From the NCBI RefSeq assembly GCF_037975245.1, contig NC_092576.1:10187501-10251500 (forward strand): a DNA stretch of 64,000 nt, written 5' to 3'. Below, piece by piece: positions 40,101 to 52,762 of the stretch. The notes beneath the pieces are model-generated. The model made no database searches and was not told the origin of the DNA. It saw nothing but the letters and a program-made list of their open reading frames with translations. The stretch's first letter is position 1. Every line of letters begins with the position of its first letter. The position numbers and the translations under genes were made by a program. This DNA is from Apostichopus japonicus (taxonomy: Eukaryota; Echinodermata; Holothuroidea; Aspidochirotida; Stichopodidae).

Positions 40101-40990
40101 ACATATATATTTAAGATCACATGGGAATGATATTATCACGTGAATTTCCGGTTTGGTAGAAACTGACCTCGCAAGTGACCCCAAAAAAGTTCTTCACGTG
40201 CTCCGTTTGTCCGTTCGCAGTTTTGTATTGGCCAAGGGTGGCATTGTATTTGCGGTATTTTCGTGCCAATATACCGTTAACGAGTTTCGCATGCTGGTTG
40301 CCAAACGATGAGAGAGCTTCATATGTACCTTCAGTTGGCATAAAGCCTATACAATATATACCCATGTTTGGGCAAATCATTCACATCGTTGGGGCGCGGT
40401 TCGTGCTCCTTTACAAGCGCATTATAGGCTACATTCATCTTATAACACTAGGCTATATAAAGTGGCCTTCGTTATGGTTTAATCTAACCCACTACACAGT
40501 GGTACAAAATTCTTTATCCATATTCATTATGATCGTCCTACAGTGAAAGTTTACTACATGCCGTATGGATAACCGTTAGCCTACGGTTTTGACAAGGGAA
40601 GAGCATGACCCTAACATATCAACACATGGGTTTTATTTGCTTACACACTTTCCTATATGGAACGATTTTTTCTATCATGATGAAATCGCCAGTTCTAAAA
40701 AATATGTTAATCATTTTTTTTTCTTGAAATAAGTTTGATTCTAGAATCAGTTTAAATTATTATGAAACTACGGATATTATTCAACGTGAATTTTATAATT
40801 ATTGATTAACATATGGATAAAACTTCCCCCCTTTCAGCTTAATACAAATATAATACAATACAAAAAGGGGAATTGCGGAGCAATAAACAGCCTAGTACGT
40901 TAAAATGACCATCCTAGACCGAGTCTTGCTATGGGCGTGTCCGCCTCTCCGTTAACACTGTTTGCTCTTAGTCTACACGCCTTATGCATG
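37190..40990. other. Intergenic or first intron of the acidic-protein gene
   Basis: The START-like gene should continue through here on the minus strand. I looked for a phase-0 exon continuing the domain and found none that I could defend. Overlapping frames at 40117-40546 on both strands are unresolved. Confidence 0.35.
38688..38752. repeat. (CCCCA)n followed by (GT)n
   Basis: Eight or so ACCCC units, a poly-T, then GTGTGTGTGTGTGTG. Confidence 0.9.
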
Positions 40991-40996
40991 CCTTAC

Positions 40997-41395
40997 CTTA
41001 ATTAGCGGTGTTGAGTTTTTCTCGGATTTTCTGTAAACGATCGCTCCCTTCTTTTCTTTCACTTTATCCCATCCTTCTTCTCCAGATTCCAAATCCAAAA
41101 GCTGCTGTACATCTTCGTCTGTAAACGGGTTTTCCGTCGGTGCTTCTAGGGACGGTGCCGGCGTTTCTTCCTCCTCCTCCTCCCCTTCGCCTTCTTTGCC
41201 ATTTTCGTGATTCTCCACTGCCTCTTCGGTCGCAGCATCTTCATCTTTTGCTTCCTCCGTTTTAGCTTCTCCATCTGCTACTGCCTCTTTCTTCTCCTCT
41301 CCATTTTCGACCGGTTTCTCTTCCTCCGTTGTAGTCGTCTTCTTCGGTTCCTCAGCTGCTGGAGTTTCTTCTACTTTTTGTTCCGTATCGGCCAT
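40997..41395 (-). CDS. First coding exon of an acidic protein, possible START-domain family
   Basis: ATG at 41395 (context ACAATAATGG) opens 133 codons that end at the donor AAG|GTAAGG (GT at 40996-40995), phase 0. Residues 1-90 are low-complexity, rich in Glu, Lys, Ala and Thr (an acidic run EEEEEE lies near residue 76). Residues ~91-133 change character: NPFTDEDVQQLL, then GWDKVKEKKGAIVYRKSE, then TPLIKV. The W-x-x-V ... G-x-x-VYR pattern resembles the first strands of START lipid-transfer domains (PCTP/STARD type). This is a resemblance from memory, not a search. Later exons would lie below 40,997 on the minus strand; I could not identify any with confidence. The exon is notably more GC-rich and codon-regular than its surroundings. 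Confidence 0.7.
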
Positions 41396-41800
41396 TATTG
41401 TCGTCTTTTTCTCTTTCTGGTTTCGATTTGAAGAATGTGTAAATTTATATGATTTCCTTTTTGGAATAAAAACAAAGGTTGCTTCTTTTTTCTCACTTTT
41501 TTTTACAAGGACAAAACCAAAGCTGCTTCACACTTGGAAACAAACAAACGCCGTTCGGTGTTTAAATCCAACTAGTTAATATCCCGAGTCGTATAGGTAT
41601 GGGTGCGGCGGTGCTCACTACTGACTCAACGTGCAACAACGATTGACATGAGCTTCTTCTTATTCTAAACCTACGACTCACACAGGTTGAACAATCGCTG
41701 TGTATGCCTCATCCACCCACTTTGCTGCGCATGCGTAAAATCAAGCGACGCACCTTGTAATGATGAAACGGCAACCTTGCGACAGTTGATCGGATAAGCA
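41396..41800 (-). promoter_or_regulatory. Upstream region of the acidic-protein gene
   Basis: This is the 5' flank of the first coding exon. It is richer in CpG than neighbouring DNA and contains GCGCATGCG at about 41727-41735, an NRF1-like palindromic motif common at housekeeping promoters. No TATA box is obvious. The start site is not determinable from sequence alone. Confidence 0.3.
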
Positions 41801-42989
41801 TTAACGCGTAGGCTATGGCAAAACAAGAGAAAAAAACATGTGCAGGATCAAAACTAAAAATTCCTGAATGTCAAATACGATAGTTGTTTTGGGAAACAAA
41901 ATGAATCACAAAACAAATATATAGCTGTGTTTTGTTTTCTTGATATCCTTTGCACTCAGGCTAACTCAGATGTTCCACTATACAGACTACATACATACGT
42001 ATACTAATCAATGCGAAATATTCCACTCGTTATTAAAACTCAGCGGAACGCTCCATACTGCACGTCGTACACAGTTCACAGAGAGAAAAGCCAGACAGTC
42101 GTCGCATTACTTATCATAACTAATTTGAGAGGGGATGTAGAGAGCGGAGTATATGTTATACTAATTGACTGGGACAAAGAGACCTCATACTACGATAAAG
42201 AATGGTCGCGACTTTTCTGGTCAATCAAGATGATAACTACTAGAGCACAACAGCGTGGAAAACTTCCGTTTTGGATAAACGAAATGGTCTTTGTTGCGTA
42301 CACCTCATTAGAGCGAAGGAGGGGGGGACACAGTTAACTATTCTATCATTTTATTTTAATGTCCTATACACAGATGTTGTACAAATTAAGACGAGCCTAG
42401 ACGGATGGCGCTATTTTGTATTTCCAGTTTAGAATTGTAAAAATGAATTTTAAAGTATTTTCGGTAATGTATTTGTTCGCAACGTACAGTAAAAGTTACC
42501 AGAATGTTTTTCTGGTTACGGGATCACATTCATGGAAAATATTCGACTGGGAGCGGTGCAACGGGATGGAAGAGGGGAGGACGGGCGGGGAGGGGGTATT
42601 GTTTTGTATAGCTTACGCATGTAACGACGAAACTGAATTACCAAAATAATTTTTACTAGGCGAACCATGACTTTTCATCTAATTTGTTTTATATTCTTTG
42701 GGGTTCAATTATATAACCAAATCTTTACCGGCTTTTCAAACATTCACCACATTTGAATGTATTATGTTGAGATCTTAGGTTTATTACCTACCTACATGGA
42801 AGCCAATACAGTGAAATGCTTGTCAATAAAATGTTGAACCTCTCTTTTAGAAGCCTAAAGGACGTGCGGTATGATAAGTTCGATTTCTGACCGGATCATA
42901 ACCTGTTGTTAGTGACAAATGGTTGACTTTAAACAGGTACATGAATCGACCGCCAATATGACTACAACTAACGATGATAATGTAAACTA

Positions 42990-43930
42990 CATATTGATGA
43001 TGATATAATACCACACGATGATGATATAAAACCACACGATGCTAATCTAAGACGACAAGATGATCATGTAAAACGACACGATGATAATGTTAAAAGACAT
43101 TATGATAATATAAAACCACACGATGATGATATAAACGACAAGATGATAAGGTAAAACGACATGATAATGATATAAAACTTCACAATGATAATATAAAACT
43201 ACAAGATGATGATATAAAACCACACGATGATAATCTAAAACGACAAGATGATAATGTAAAACTTCACGATGGTGATATAAAGTAACGATGATGATATAAA
43301 ACTAAAAAGATGATAATGTAAAACTACAAGATGATAATGTAAAACTACAAGATGATAATGTAAAACTACAAGATAATAATGTCAAACGACATGATGATGA
43401 TATAAACCACACGATGATGATAACAAACTACAGTCACGATGATCATGTAAAACTACACAATGATATAAAACGACAAGATGATGATATAAAACTACACGAT
43501 GATGATATAAAACGACAATATGATAAGGTAAAGCGACATGATGATGATATAAAACTTCACTATGATAATATAAAGCTACACGATGATATAAAACCACACG
43601 ATGATAATCTAAACGACAAGATTATCATGTAAAACGACAAGATGATAATGTGAAAATACACGATGATGATATGAACCACACGATAATGTAAAACTACACA
43701 ATCATGATATTAACCACACGATGATAATGGGAAACTACACAATGATGATATTAACCACACGATGATAATGTGAAACTACACGATGATGATATAAAACTTC
43801 ACTATGATAATGTAAAACTATACGATGATGATATAAACCAAACGATGATTATGTGAAACTACACGATGATGATATAAAACTTCACGATGATTATGCAAAT
43901 AATCAATCACGATGATAATGTAAATGAATA
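42990..43930. repeat. ~21-bp minisatellite, ATAAAAC(T/G)ACACGATGATG type
   Basis: About 40 degenerate units of ATAAAACNACANGATGATNAT cover 940 bp. The HDDDIKLHDD-type frames are repeat artefacts. Confidence 0.9.
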
Positions 43931-45767
43931 TGGTTAACTTTTGGTAACGTAAATTGTGGCGGCCTCTTTGTCGTTCCACAATTTTTTTCTTTATCATCGT
44001 TTATATTTACATTCGCCCCATCATCGTGCACTTTTTCATTATTATCGTCAGTTGTGGTCCTGTTGGCGTTCCATATATTCGAATATTATACTAAATAATT
44101 ATACTATATAGTATATACTTTATAATATATATATATATATATATATATACATACATATGTCATATTATTATTAACTTGAAGCAAATTCGTGGTTCTAATG
44201 ATCATCAAATATATGCAAAATTGATATTGCAAAAATCGAATACATGCAATTGCGATGTTAGAGGTGTAACTGATTAAAGTAAAGCGAAAAAAAAAATTAA
44301 TAACAAATAAACAAAATATGAACCATACCAAGTAAAAAGCATCACGTCGGTCCAACATCCATCGTGAAAGCAGGCTGGTCTGTTGCTTGGGCAGAGACCA
44401 TTAACAACGTTGTGGGGCTTTTCTTAAGAACAAAGTGATGGCGCTATTTTTAAATAGAGTCCTAAATTAACTTGTTTAGGCTTAGTACACTGCGTAACAG
44501 AATTGAGTCCGTATTCGAACTCGTAAACCAGCCTAGTTGCCTGTACTACTACTCGGAGCGAAATATATATGAGTACAAGATTAAAGTACTCTTATTCACT
44601 CTTAGAAATTTGCACTCCTATACTCATGTATGTACTCATATCGAAGGGAATTTTACCTCACTTTTGTTGGTTATCCTTAAACCTGATGCATTTGGAAAGA
44701 TAACTGAGCCACAATAACTGGTATTTCAAGACGAGATCATTTCCAGCAAAGCGGCAGGAAAATACACCAAACCTGGAAGCTGTTTTTTTTTTTCTCATCA
44801 CGGACGGTAATGGGAGGTGATAAGACATTCCCATGATCCTTTGCTGTAACATGATTATTTGTGTGTTTATTTTGAACATTTTGAAACGGTAAAGGTCAAA
44901 GGTGATTTTTCTTTCTAGTGAAAGTATCTTTGTCCCTAGAATTGCGGGTTATTCCAAAGGATATATTCAAAGTGACGCGTGACGTAGGCATTCCTAGCAT
45001 CCCAGCTGTAACCCTGGAAGGTGTACCAAGTCAAAGTTAAGAAAGGGGAAATTACATATCCTCTTCGTTTTGGAAGTGAGCGAATACTGATAATACAGAT
45101 AATTCATTATGCGATATGTTTTACTATTTTTAACGGTTCTATGCGTTCAAATTGTCATAACCATATAAGACCCCTGTTAGTAATGTAACATCACTGGTGG
45201 TAAAATCTTGATAGTTGGGTTGTTTAAAAGTTATCCAAGTGCCCATGGCACAACAGGTTATTTAAAGCTCTATAATTTACAGTGCTCATAAAATATTGTG
45301 CTTCCAATATATATTTATAGAAAAAGTATTGATAAGACTACATTCAGCCCTATGTATATTCTGTCTTGCATAGGATTTTGTCAAAGAATGTCACGAACAT
45401 TCTAACAATCGGCCTGAAAAATACTCCGGAAGTTTGCGCTCTTGACAACGTACACTTCAAAGAACACCCCCCCCCTCCCCTGAGTTGCGGTCACAGTCTT
45501 CCGGAGACCAGGAAGCTCGACTCCTCGAACAAAAGGCCAGGTGCAGTCATAGTAAACGAACTTGGAGTATCACGGGGATTTCCCGTCAAAGTATTACAAA
45601 CATGCAAGTCCATACAAGCTTAAAACAAGTTCTACAGGGTAACGAATAGCTTTCCAAAATATATATTTTGACAATCTGCAGTATACCAACAAGCACATCA
45701 ACTTGAAAAGAATTCCTTTGGCAGTACAACCCCAACAACCGTTTAATGTATATAATGAAATGTAGAG

Positions 45768-45825
45768 GGCGGCCTCTTTGTCTTTAACGCAGAGCCGTAT
45801 ATAGAGAGAGTTTGGCCAACCATGT
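45768..45825 (+). repeat. Left member of an inverted ~35-bp repeat
   Basis: GCAGAGCCGTATATAGAGAG and AGTTTGGCCAAC occur here, and in inverted orientation at 49905-49945. It could be a transposon terminus. Confidence 0.6.
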
Positions 45826-46329
45826 AACCGATTTGGATTGGTCGAGAGGGAAAACGCCCACACAGGGTGGTAAAATAGGTCCACTTGAAAACTTTATAGC
45901 AGACGACACGCATACTCACAGTGTATAGACTATCGTTTGTGTAAACGAAAAAAGTACGAAATTATGAAAGAAATGGTGCTGGGGATGCTGCAATCGGTCA
46001 GAACATGGATATTGTTGTTTGATTATCCGACTGACCATAAAAGAAGAGGAATTTTTGGAAGTAGAAAGAACAAGATGGAGATCTAATGAAAAAAAGTCAG
46101 TGTAGCCTAGGCCCATACTAGCCATAGGCCCTAGTGTAATACGAGTAATGTACAAGCAATGCGAGAATTTTACGTTCAGACTGGTTTCTGTAATTACATG
46201 CATGGCTATTCTCTCTCGTTTTACGATCCACAAATTCGATTTCATTATGCCAGCTCTCCTAATCATAGGCATGGCAGTTTCAGTCGCACATATAGTTATC
46301 CTAATTCCTAGTTATTGTATGCCTAGGCT

Positions 46330-46790
46330 ATGCCTAGCCTAAAAATGTATCACTTTTAGTTTAAAGGGTGGGCTAGCCTCTAGGCATCACGTAAAGCCCT
46401 AATCCTTAGTTAAGCCCGAAGCATAAGTTAAGCCTGGGCTTAGTTAGACCTGGACCATTCCTTCTATTACTACAACTGTTATAGCACATTACATAATATG
46501 GCACAGTATAAGGCCCAATTAAACTAGGTCTAAGGAAAACAAAGTAGCCTAGGCCTAAACTAGTTAGGCTAGGTCTATACTCATTGGCAACTTGTGGGTT
46601 GTGTACACATACAGGCCTAATTATATAGACCATTTTTAGTATGCCATAAACAAGTGCCCAAATGGTTAAATGATCTTGGTTTGTGTTAATTGTCAGCATT
46701 GGCCTAGCCTTTTTAGGCTAACATGAATTCAGCCTAATTTTTTCTTCTTCAAAAGTATAGCCTAGGCCTTGGTTTAATTTGGATGCAGTC
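46330..46790. repeat. Cluster of AGGCCTA/TAGCCTAGGCC words
   Basis: Many overlapping TAGGCCTA, GCCTAGGC and TTAGGCTA words on both strands but no fixed period. No coding frame. Confidence 0.45.
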
Positions 46791-47343
46791 AACTATCATT
46801 TATCAAAGTTGCATCAGTACCTCCTTATTCCCTTAATTGACACCCACATTGATGATTGAAGTTAAAAAAAAATCTTTTTAAATTATCTTTAGACAGTAAA
46901 TTTTAACTCCCTGAATTGCAGGACTTTTTTTACAAATCAAAGGTGACATGTGCTCTGAAGAAAAACTCCTAACATAAAAAGCCACAGTTAGCAGACTGTG
47001 ATAATGACAAACCTGGTGAGTGACTACTAGACTGAAATCCAGTTCCTGCAACCACAGCAATAAAGTCTTTGTTTTAATCAATGCACTTGTGTGTTTGAAA
47101 CTTTCAAATGGACACTCAATGGCAGTTGGTTAAGATATAAGGTTTTACCTTCATCATGGAGAGTTGAAGGGAATCTGCCTCATCATCTGAATAATGGACT
47201 CAAGGATAGCAACAAATCATGATTGGATAATGATTTTGAGCAAGTAAATATCTGGCAATTTGGATTATTTTTTTACATATTATTTAAGCTGTTTAGCTCA
47301 CACACAAGCAAATGATCAAGTGACAACAACCGATGCAGTATAT

Positions 47344-47705
47344 TTAAAGGTATTGAAGACTTGCCCTAAACCGCATGCCGCGCTCTGAAAAGTTTACTTT
47401 CCGTTGCTTGCAAGTGAAGTTTTTTTTGTGTCGCTACAAAATGCAGACAGTAATGAAACCTGATACCTTGTTATCTTTTATCTAGACCTGAGATGTCCAC
47501 GCTGCTATGTGCACTGTGTTGTGGGTATTGACTGTGATGTTTGTATTGACTGTACACTAATGTCTATTTACAGATGGTAGCAAGCTGTATGTGTATTTTG
47601 TGGGATCAATGGTGGTGTCTAACACTTCTGTTACACCGCATTCGAAACTAGGTCAGATAACCGGCATGAGACGTTTCTTTGTGCGGGAGTCTCCACACCC
47701 TTTAA
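47344..47705 (+). mobile_element. MITE-like element, family 1, copy 2
   Basis: The left end is TTAAAGGTATTGAAGACTTG and the right end, read inward, TTAAAGGGTGTGGAGACTCC. The interior aligns over its length with the copy at 8603-8953. TTAA at both ends hints at a TTAA-targeting (piggyBac-type) mobiliser; this is inference. Confidence 0.7.
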
Positions 47706-49104
47706 GGAGAAGTATTTATATCCCATTAATAGAGAAAGAATTATGTTTCAATTGGTAGCATGCAACTTAAAATTTTGCAAACATTAGATACAATCAAACA
47801 ATAACAAGGTTCATTTACAAGGTAATCTACTGCCCTTTATTTCACATTAGTCTGTCACATTAGAAGGTCACAGCTTTCAATAATTATACAAACAAATTCC
47901 CTTGATGGGTGCTTCGTTAGATTCCTGCAATTTTCAAGTTTATCAATGTAATAAGTTCTGAATGTGGCAATGTGGAGAAGCTTTGGGATAATCTGTGGAT
48001 AAGACTGCCAGACTATCAACAAGATTCCACATCCATGCAACTCCAACTGCTTCCTTCACCTCCTTGCAGATGTACCACATGTCCAAAAAAAAAGTCAGCA
48101 TTGGTTAATGTAATTAAAATCTGGCTTCCTCCTGAGCTGGCAAATACACATGAATTGTCAAGTACAGAGGTCAGTGTGAAACCACTGAAAGATCTTCTCA
48201 GCTTTCAAGAAAACAAAAACTTGAAGCCAAATTGACAGAGGCCACACTGATACCATTCCACTCTCATAAGATGAAGGTATCACACACACTTCATTTTGCT
48301 TTTGCGATGCAGTGCCTGGTAGACTGTGAGGGTCACCCAATGGATGTTTTAACAACTGCCTGGTTTATAGAGCTCTGCAACAGATAATTCATCCTAATGT
48401 CTAGTCGTCATCCTGTCATGGCCTTGTGCAAGTTGAACCCACTTCAACACAAAGCAGCTATTGAATTCTTGTCTAGGTACTGTCAAATCCACATCACCAT
48501 CATTGCTGGTTCCAGCTACGCTGACCATGATAAAAGAGTACAATGAGGGTTTTTTAATTCACCCGACAGAGCTTGCATTCCAGTACCTTTGGGCAGCTGA
48601 AAAGATATTCAGAAATTGTTATATATGAGTGTGTTTGTATGCATGCATATGTGTGATTTTCTTGCTTTACAGAACAGCTCCATTTTGATAAGCTATGTAA
48701 CCCCGTGGAAACCTGCCAATCATATGTTTGAAATAGGACAGGCTGAAACGATACATCACTGTTCAGGTAAGGCCAGTAAGGGCAGTGTGAAGAATAATTA
48801 TCATTATGGCCATTTGCTGTCTGCATAATAACAAACTGAATGATGTCATCAGCCCTGTGCTCAGTTGACAGAACTGACAAGTGATCCATGAAACCTTATT
48901 AAGGACATGACCGTATAGTATATATGTTAATGGAAAATACATAAGCTACAACATACACCAGTATTCAGTTGTTGCAGGGTTTTTTTTCTCGACAGACCCA
49001 TTCAATCTATTGCACCTACTATAGCCTAGTACTACATTCCTGAGAAATTAACACCACAATATCAGTCTTAGGTTTGCCCACAGACTCCCAACTATTGCTA
49101 ACTC

Positions 49105-49470
49105 CTACACTCAAGTATATAGTTTAGTTTAGTAGAAAAAAAGACCAGGAGAGACACTCAAGTCCCCATTAAGGACCCTAAGGCTATATGAGAGGAATAA
49201 AACCGAGGACATCAAATGTCATACCCAATTACAATGCTTAATGTACTCATCCAAAGTATTCTTAAACCCATTCACACTACTTGCAATTCAACCTTCTCAG
49301 GCAAACCATTCCATCCATTCACAACCCTTGTATTAGACTTTAGAGAAAAAGTTATGCCGATTATTAATCCTACTTTGTAACTTCTGGAGTTTAAGACAAT
49401 GAACTCTGGTACAACTACTTTTGGCAAACCTGAAAAGATCAGTGAAGCATAAATTGTCATTTTATGTGTA
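49105..49470 (-). pseudogene. Decayed 3' end of a non-LTR retrotransposon (CR1/jockey-like)
   Basis: Minus-strand frames give SNTRVVNGWNGLPEKVEL and then, after a frameshift, VNGFKNTLDEYIKHC. This is the conserved C-terminal pattern of LINE reverse transcriptase polyproteins (R-V-x-x-x-W-N-x-L-P ... S-V-N-x-F-K-x-x-L-D). It is broken by at least one frameshift. The 3' flank ends in a T-rich/AAACT-rich stretch (about 49105-49140). Only the last ~120 residues of the ORF remain. Confidence 0.7.
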
Positions 49471-49904
49471 GGCCTACTCTATTTAATTGAAGGATCTATT
49501 AATGTAGGCCTGATGCTATAGTTGTGCGTCTGTAATCTAGCCTAGCCAGGACTGTGATGTGTGCTTTTCGTTTGTATGACTAAAGTAGGACTAGTACTAG
49601 TATGAGGCGTAAAATAAACAAGTGTAATGACAGGTTTTCAGCTAGTTTTCTATGCATTTCAGGTGTGAAGATAAACGTAAATGTCATTAACTAACGCATA
49701 CTCTAATTCATTACCTGATATCCATTTTGTTCCTCGTATGCCTGTCAAAATCTGACATTCTGAGTCGCTTCGTTTGTTCGCAACGAGCACAGTGTGCAAA
49801 GCTGCTATATATTGTGTGTGGTGTTTTTCGTGTTTCGCGCAACTGGTAACGACAACTGGACCTATTTTGATGCCCATGGTTTGCGTGTGACGTCACAAAT
49901 CGCC

Positions 49905-49950
49905 AGTTGGCCAAACTCTCTCTATATACGGCTCTGCTTTAACGGAGCTC
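49905..49950 (-). repeat. Right member of an inverted ~35-bp repeat
   Basis: GTTGGCCAAACTCTCTCTAT followed by ATACGGCTCTGC is the reverse complement of the 45.8-kb segment. Confidence 0.6.
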
Positions 49951-50181
49951 ACAAACGGCCAAGATGCATTAAATTATGATTTACCTTGTTCGCATTTAGT
50001 TCTCCTTGAAATACATTGTCACATAAACTGAACAAAATGTTGTACACTGCCGCCAATCAAGCAATGTCTCAGTTCCAAAGAGTGAGAATTCACCCTCTGA
50101 TAGTGTTTACACTCTTCGCGATCTCGTAGAGCAACTTTCAATTTCTGTCTCATAGGGAATTCTAGCAACTTTTTATATGTC

Positions 50182-50648
50182 TTAAGGTGGGATACTCCTA
50201 TTAGAGTCTTTATTTATACACTCGATTGTTCTCCTATTTCAGGAAAAGTGCCAAAAAGCAGCAGGAGAACATCCTTTTTGACCTGTTATCAATCATGATC
50301 TAGTTTTTTGTGGCTTGCATGTTCAAGAGCATGAACGGAAGTGCATATTGTGAGAAAATTGCAATTTTAGACCCCTCTTGGCCTACCAGGAGCAGTGCAG
50401 GAAAAAATGTTTGCCACTGAGTGAAGTGGTTTGTTTACAAGTGACGAAAACTTCCTGCTCGGATAGCAAAACATCTACATGGTCATGATACGGAAAATTG
50501 ATAGTGCCATGAAAGACCAACTTATCAGCTATCCGGTGATGGGTAGCGTTTAGCTAGTTAAAACTTCTATCTAGACTTAGAGACCACATTACTTTTGTGA
50601 TTTAGTTTGTAAGTCAATGGAGCTTTTAATGGGTGTATGCTACCTTAA
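50182..50648 (+). mobile_element. MITE-like element, family 3
   Basis: The left end TTAAGGTGGGATACTCCTAT and the right end, read inward, TTAAGGTAGCATACACCCAT are good inverted repeats with TTAA at both edges. The interior ACTTCTATCTA ... TAAGTCAATG recurs at about 27445-27530. Confidence 0.65.
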
Positions 50649-51271
50649 TAAGTAAAACCACTAGCATGTTTGGCAGCTCCACTAAAATGAATTTTCACTT
50701 ACTTTCAAATAATTGACTTTTTACTTTTCTGAAGAGGGATCACTCCTTGGACACTTTCAAAGAGTAAGTTTTCAATCTTTGGAATTAAGAGTATAACATG
50801 TGGAACATACAGAACCAAGAAAAATAACAACATGAAACATTATCATTGAAGAGTTTTATGTAATCAAAGAAATGTTGTTCACTAAATGGAAAGATAAAAA
50901 GATTAAAACATAGTTAAATCAAGTATAATTAACATTTTCCTTAGTAACAGAGCCATTTTGCAACACAATTCCAATGTTTTCTTTGCCATTTTTTAATGTT
51001 TACTGAGATACAATTATTCCAGGCATTAATAAGTCATGTAGCACATATTTTTTCGGTCTCAATTAATGTTTACCGGAAACAAAATCTTTATCCACAGATT
51101 ATTAAGACGACATGTTTTACTCCCGTTGACATGTTTTACTCCTCTCTGCATTATTGTGGCTTAACGTATATATGTAAAATTATAGCATTAAGGCAGTATA
51201 CCAGTACCTCTATGAATCTAATGCAGCGTTTCCAGCCACACAATTAAAGGCCATACATACCAGCTGCTCAC

Positions 51272-51474
51272 CCAGCTGGGACAATTTTTCTATACTGTAG
51301 TGTCATGTCCGCGCTTCAAAGCACTGGCGTATTGTCAGTACGAGCAGTATGAATATCATGTTTCTATCAGATCAAGGTTAGGAACTGTTGTTACTGTCAG
51401 TACGAGTGCGTTAAGAGCACGGTATTGGAGGACAGTTTAGAGAGGTATTAGCATTAGGAATTTGTCCCAAATGG
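51272..51474 (+). mobile_element. MITE-like element, family 2, copy 2
   Basis: The ends are CCAGCTGGGACAAT and TTTGTCCCAAATGG, slightly decayed inverted repeats. The interior aligns with the 11.6-kb copy. Confidence 0.8.
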
Positions 51475-51815
51475 CTGACCAGCTTAATCATCGGACGAAC
51501 ATTCATAACGAATGAATCAATACGTTTTGATAAGAGTCACCCAAGACAGATCCAAGGCACTTATACTAAACAACCAAACAACTGATCCCATTTCAAGCTT
51601 CGAGACTGAATTAGCTAGCTTTAATCAGTAATTATACCTAACATACCATTCGTTTGAGAAGGTTTTCTATGTTAACTACTGGTCTGCATAAATAAAATCC
51701 TATATAATTCCTCTCTCAACCGAATCTGTATTAGCTTACATAAGAATGATGTGGTACCATTCCCTCTCATATGAATCGGTGAGCTGAAACATTGAAAATA
51801 ATAATTTTATACCTT

Positions 51816-52004
51816 TTAAGATAAGTCATCCAGGAAAGAACCTGAGCACGAAAACCAAACAGCCGAACGACTGATCCGCTCTCAACCCTTTTCCCAAGTT
51901 GCATCGAGACTGTGACTGAGTGATCATCGTCGGGTGTGTATCACCATTCCCCTCGAAAGGGAAAAGATACTACACATGATCTTAGCCAAAGGCCGAAAAG
52001 CGAT
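51816..52004 (-). mobile_element. U2 snRNA-headed SINE-like element, copy C
   Basis: On the minus strand from 52004 the U2 head reads ATCGCTTTTCGGCCTTTGGC, slightly decayed relative to copy A. It is followed by the same hairpin, GATGATCACTCAGTCACAG, GGGTTGAGAGCGGATCAG, and the tail GGTTCTTTCCTGG. It sits 46 kb from the A/B dimer with unrelated flanks, which is strong evidence of dispersal. Confidence 0.85.
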
Positions 52005-52094
52005 CATTCTATAGCCTGATCACTTAAGAGTCAATTAACATAAAAATGGTACTTTTTAAGTTCATCTAAAGTTTAGTACAGTCTTTATATGTGG

Positions 52095-52172
52095 CCGGCA
52101 AACCATAAAGCCGAACTAATCTTGAGAGTGAATAAATAACTTGGTTTTCGTGCCCAGGTCCAATCTTTCTTT
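52095..52172 (+). mobile_element. Fragment related to the U2-headed SINE body
   Basis: It contains GAGAGTGAATAAATAACTTG and GGTTTTCGTGCCCAGGTCC, matching the 3' half of the 25.9-kb copy. It lies in opposite orientation to copy C, about 90 bp away. Confidence 0.5.
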
Positions 52173-52604
52173 AAAGAACACATATCTTTCGCATTAAATC
52201 AAGGTATATACTTTTGGGAATTTCTCAAACAGTGTTTTCGGTTAACCCAAACAACTTCAAATAGGGCCCGGGATCGCCTAAAACGTCAAACAAAGCCACA
52301 CGTGGCACTATTCCATGCTAAACAGATGGGTTCATATACTTTGAACATGGGTACATCATATTAGTGAGGAATTTATGCATGATTTGTATTCAACAAACAG
52401 ATTGTTTCTAAGTTTCAGGTAGCCTGATTTCTGAAGAAAATCTTCACGACAGTTTTCTGTTAGCGACTGTGTGATGAATCCCTGTACCTGTAAGTTTCCA
52501 GACATTATGTTACCAGTCAGTGCTTGTGTGTCTATCCTGACGATTGTTAAAACGTACCCGCTCACAAATTAACTCTTTCCTATCTTCATTGGTTCAAATT
52601 TAAG

Positions 52605-52620
52605 TGACGTGATGAATATT
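52605..52620 (+). promoter_or_regulatory. Upstream promoter element of the truncated 7SL copy
   Basis: The sequence TGACGTGATGAATATT combines a CRE-like TGACGTGA with the start of a palindrome, ATGAATATTCAT. It lies about 70 bp upstream of the 7SL fragment and is repeated at the same distance before the full gene. Confidence 0.5.
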
Positions 52621-52676
52621 CATTTAGAACTGTATTTACATGATTGTTATTATTTTATTGCTACGGCTAATTAAGC

Positions 52677-52722
52677 TACTGAGCGTTGTGGCGTGCGCAT
52701 GTATTCCAGCTACTTGGAGGTC
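52677..52722 (+). pseudogene. Truncated 7SL RNA 5' fragment
   Basis: The first ~46 nt of 7SL are repeated here (GAGCGTTGTGGCGTGCGC at 52681, then TTCCAGCTACTTGGAGGTC). After that the sequence departs from 7SL. With its upstream flank it forms a tandem duplicate of the 7SL promoter region, offset by 156-157 bp from the complete gene. Confidence 0.9.
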
Positions 52723-52762
52723 ACAAATGAAATCTTTCCTTTCATCACTGGTACAAATATAT

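Noticed and set aside
40175-40546. 123-codon plus-strand frame and 87-codon minus-strand frame
   Set aside because: They overlap antisense to each other with neither giving a recognisable domain, and the minus frame does not continue the START-like exon in a defensible way.
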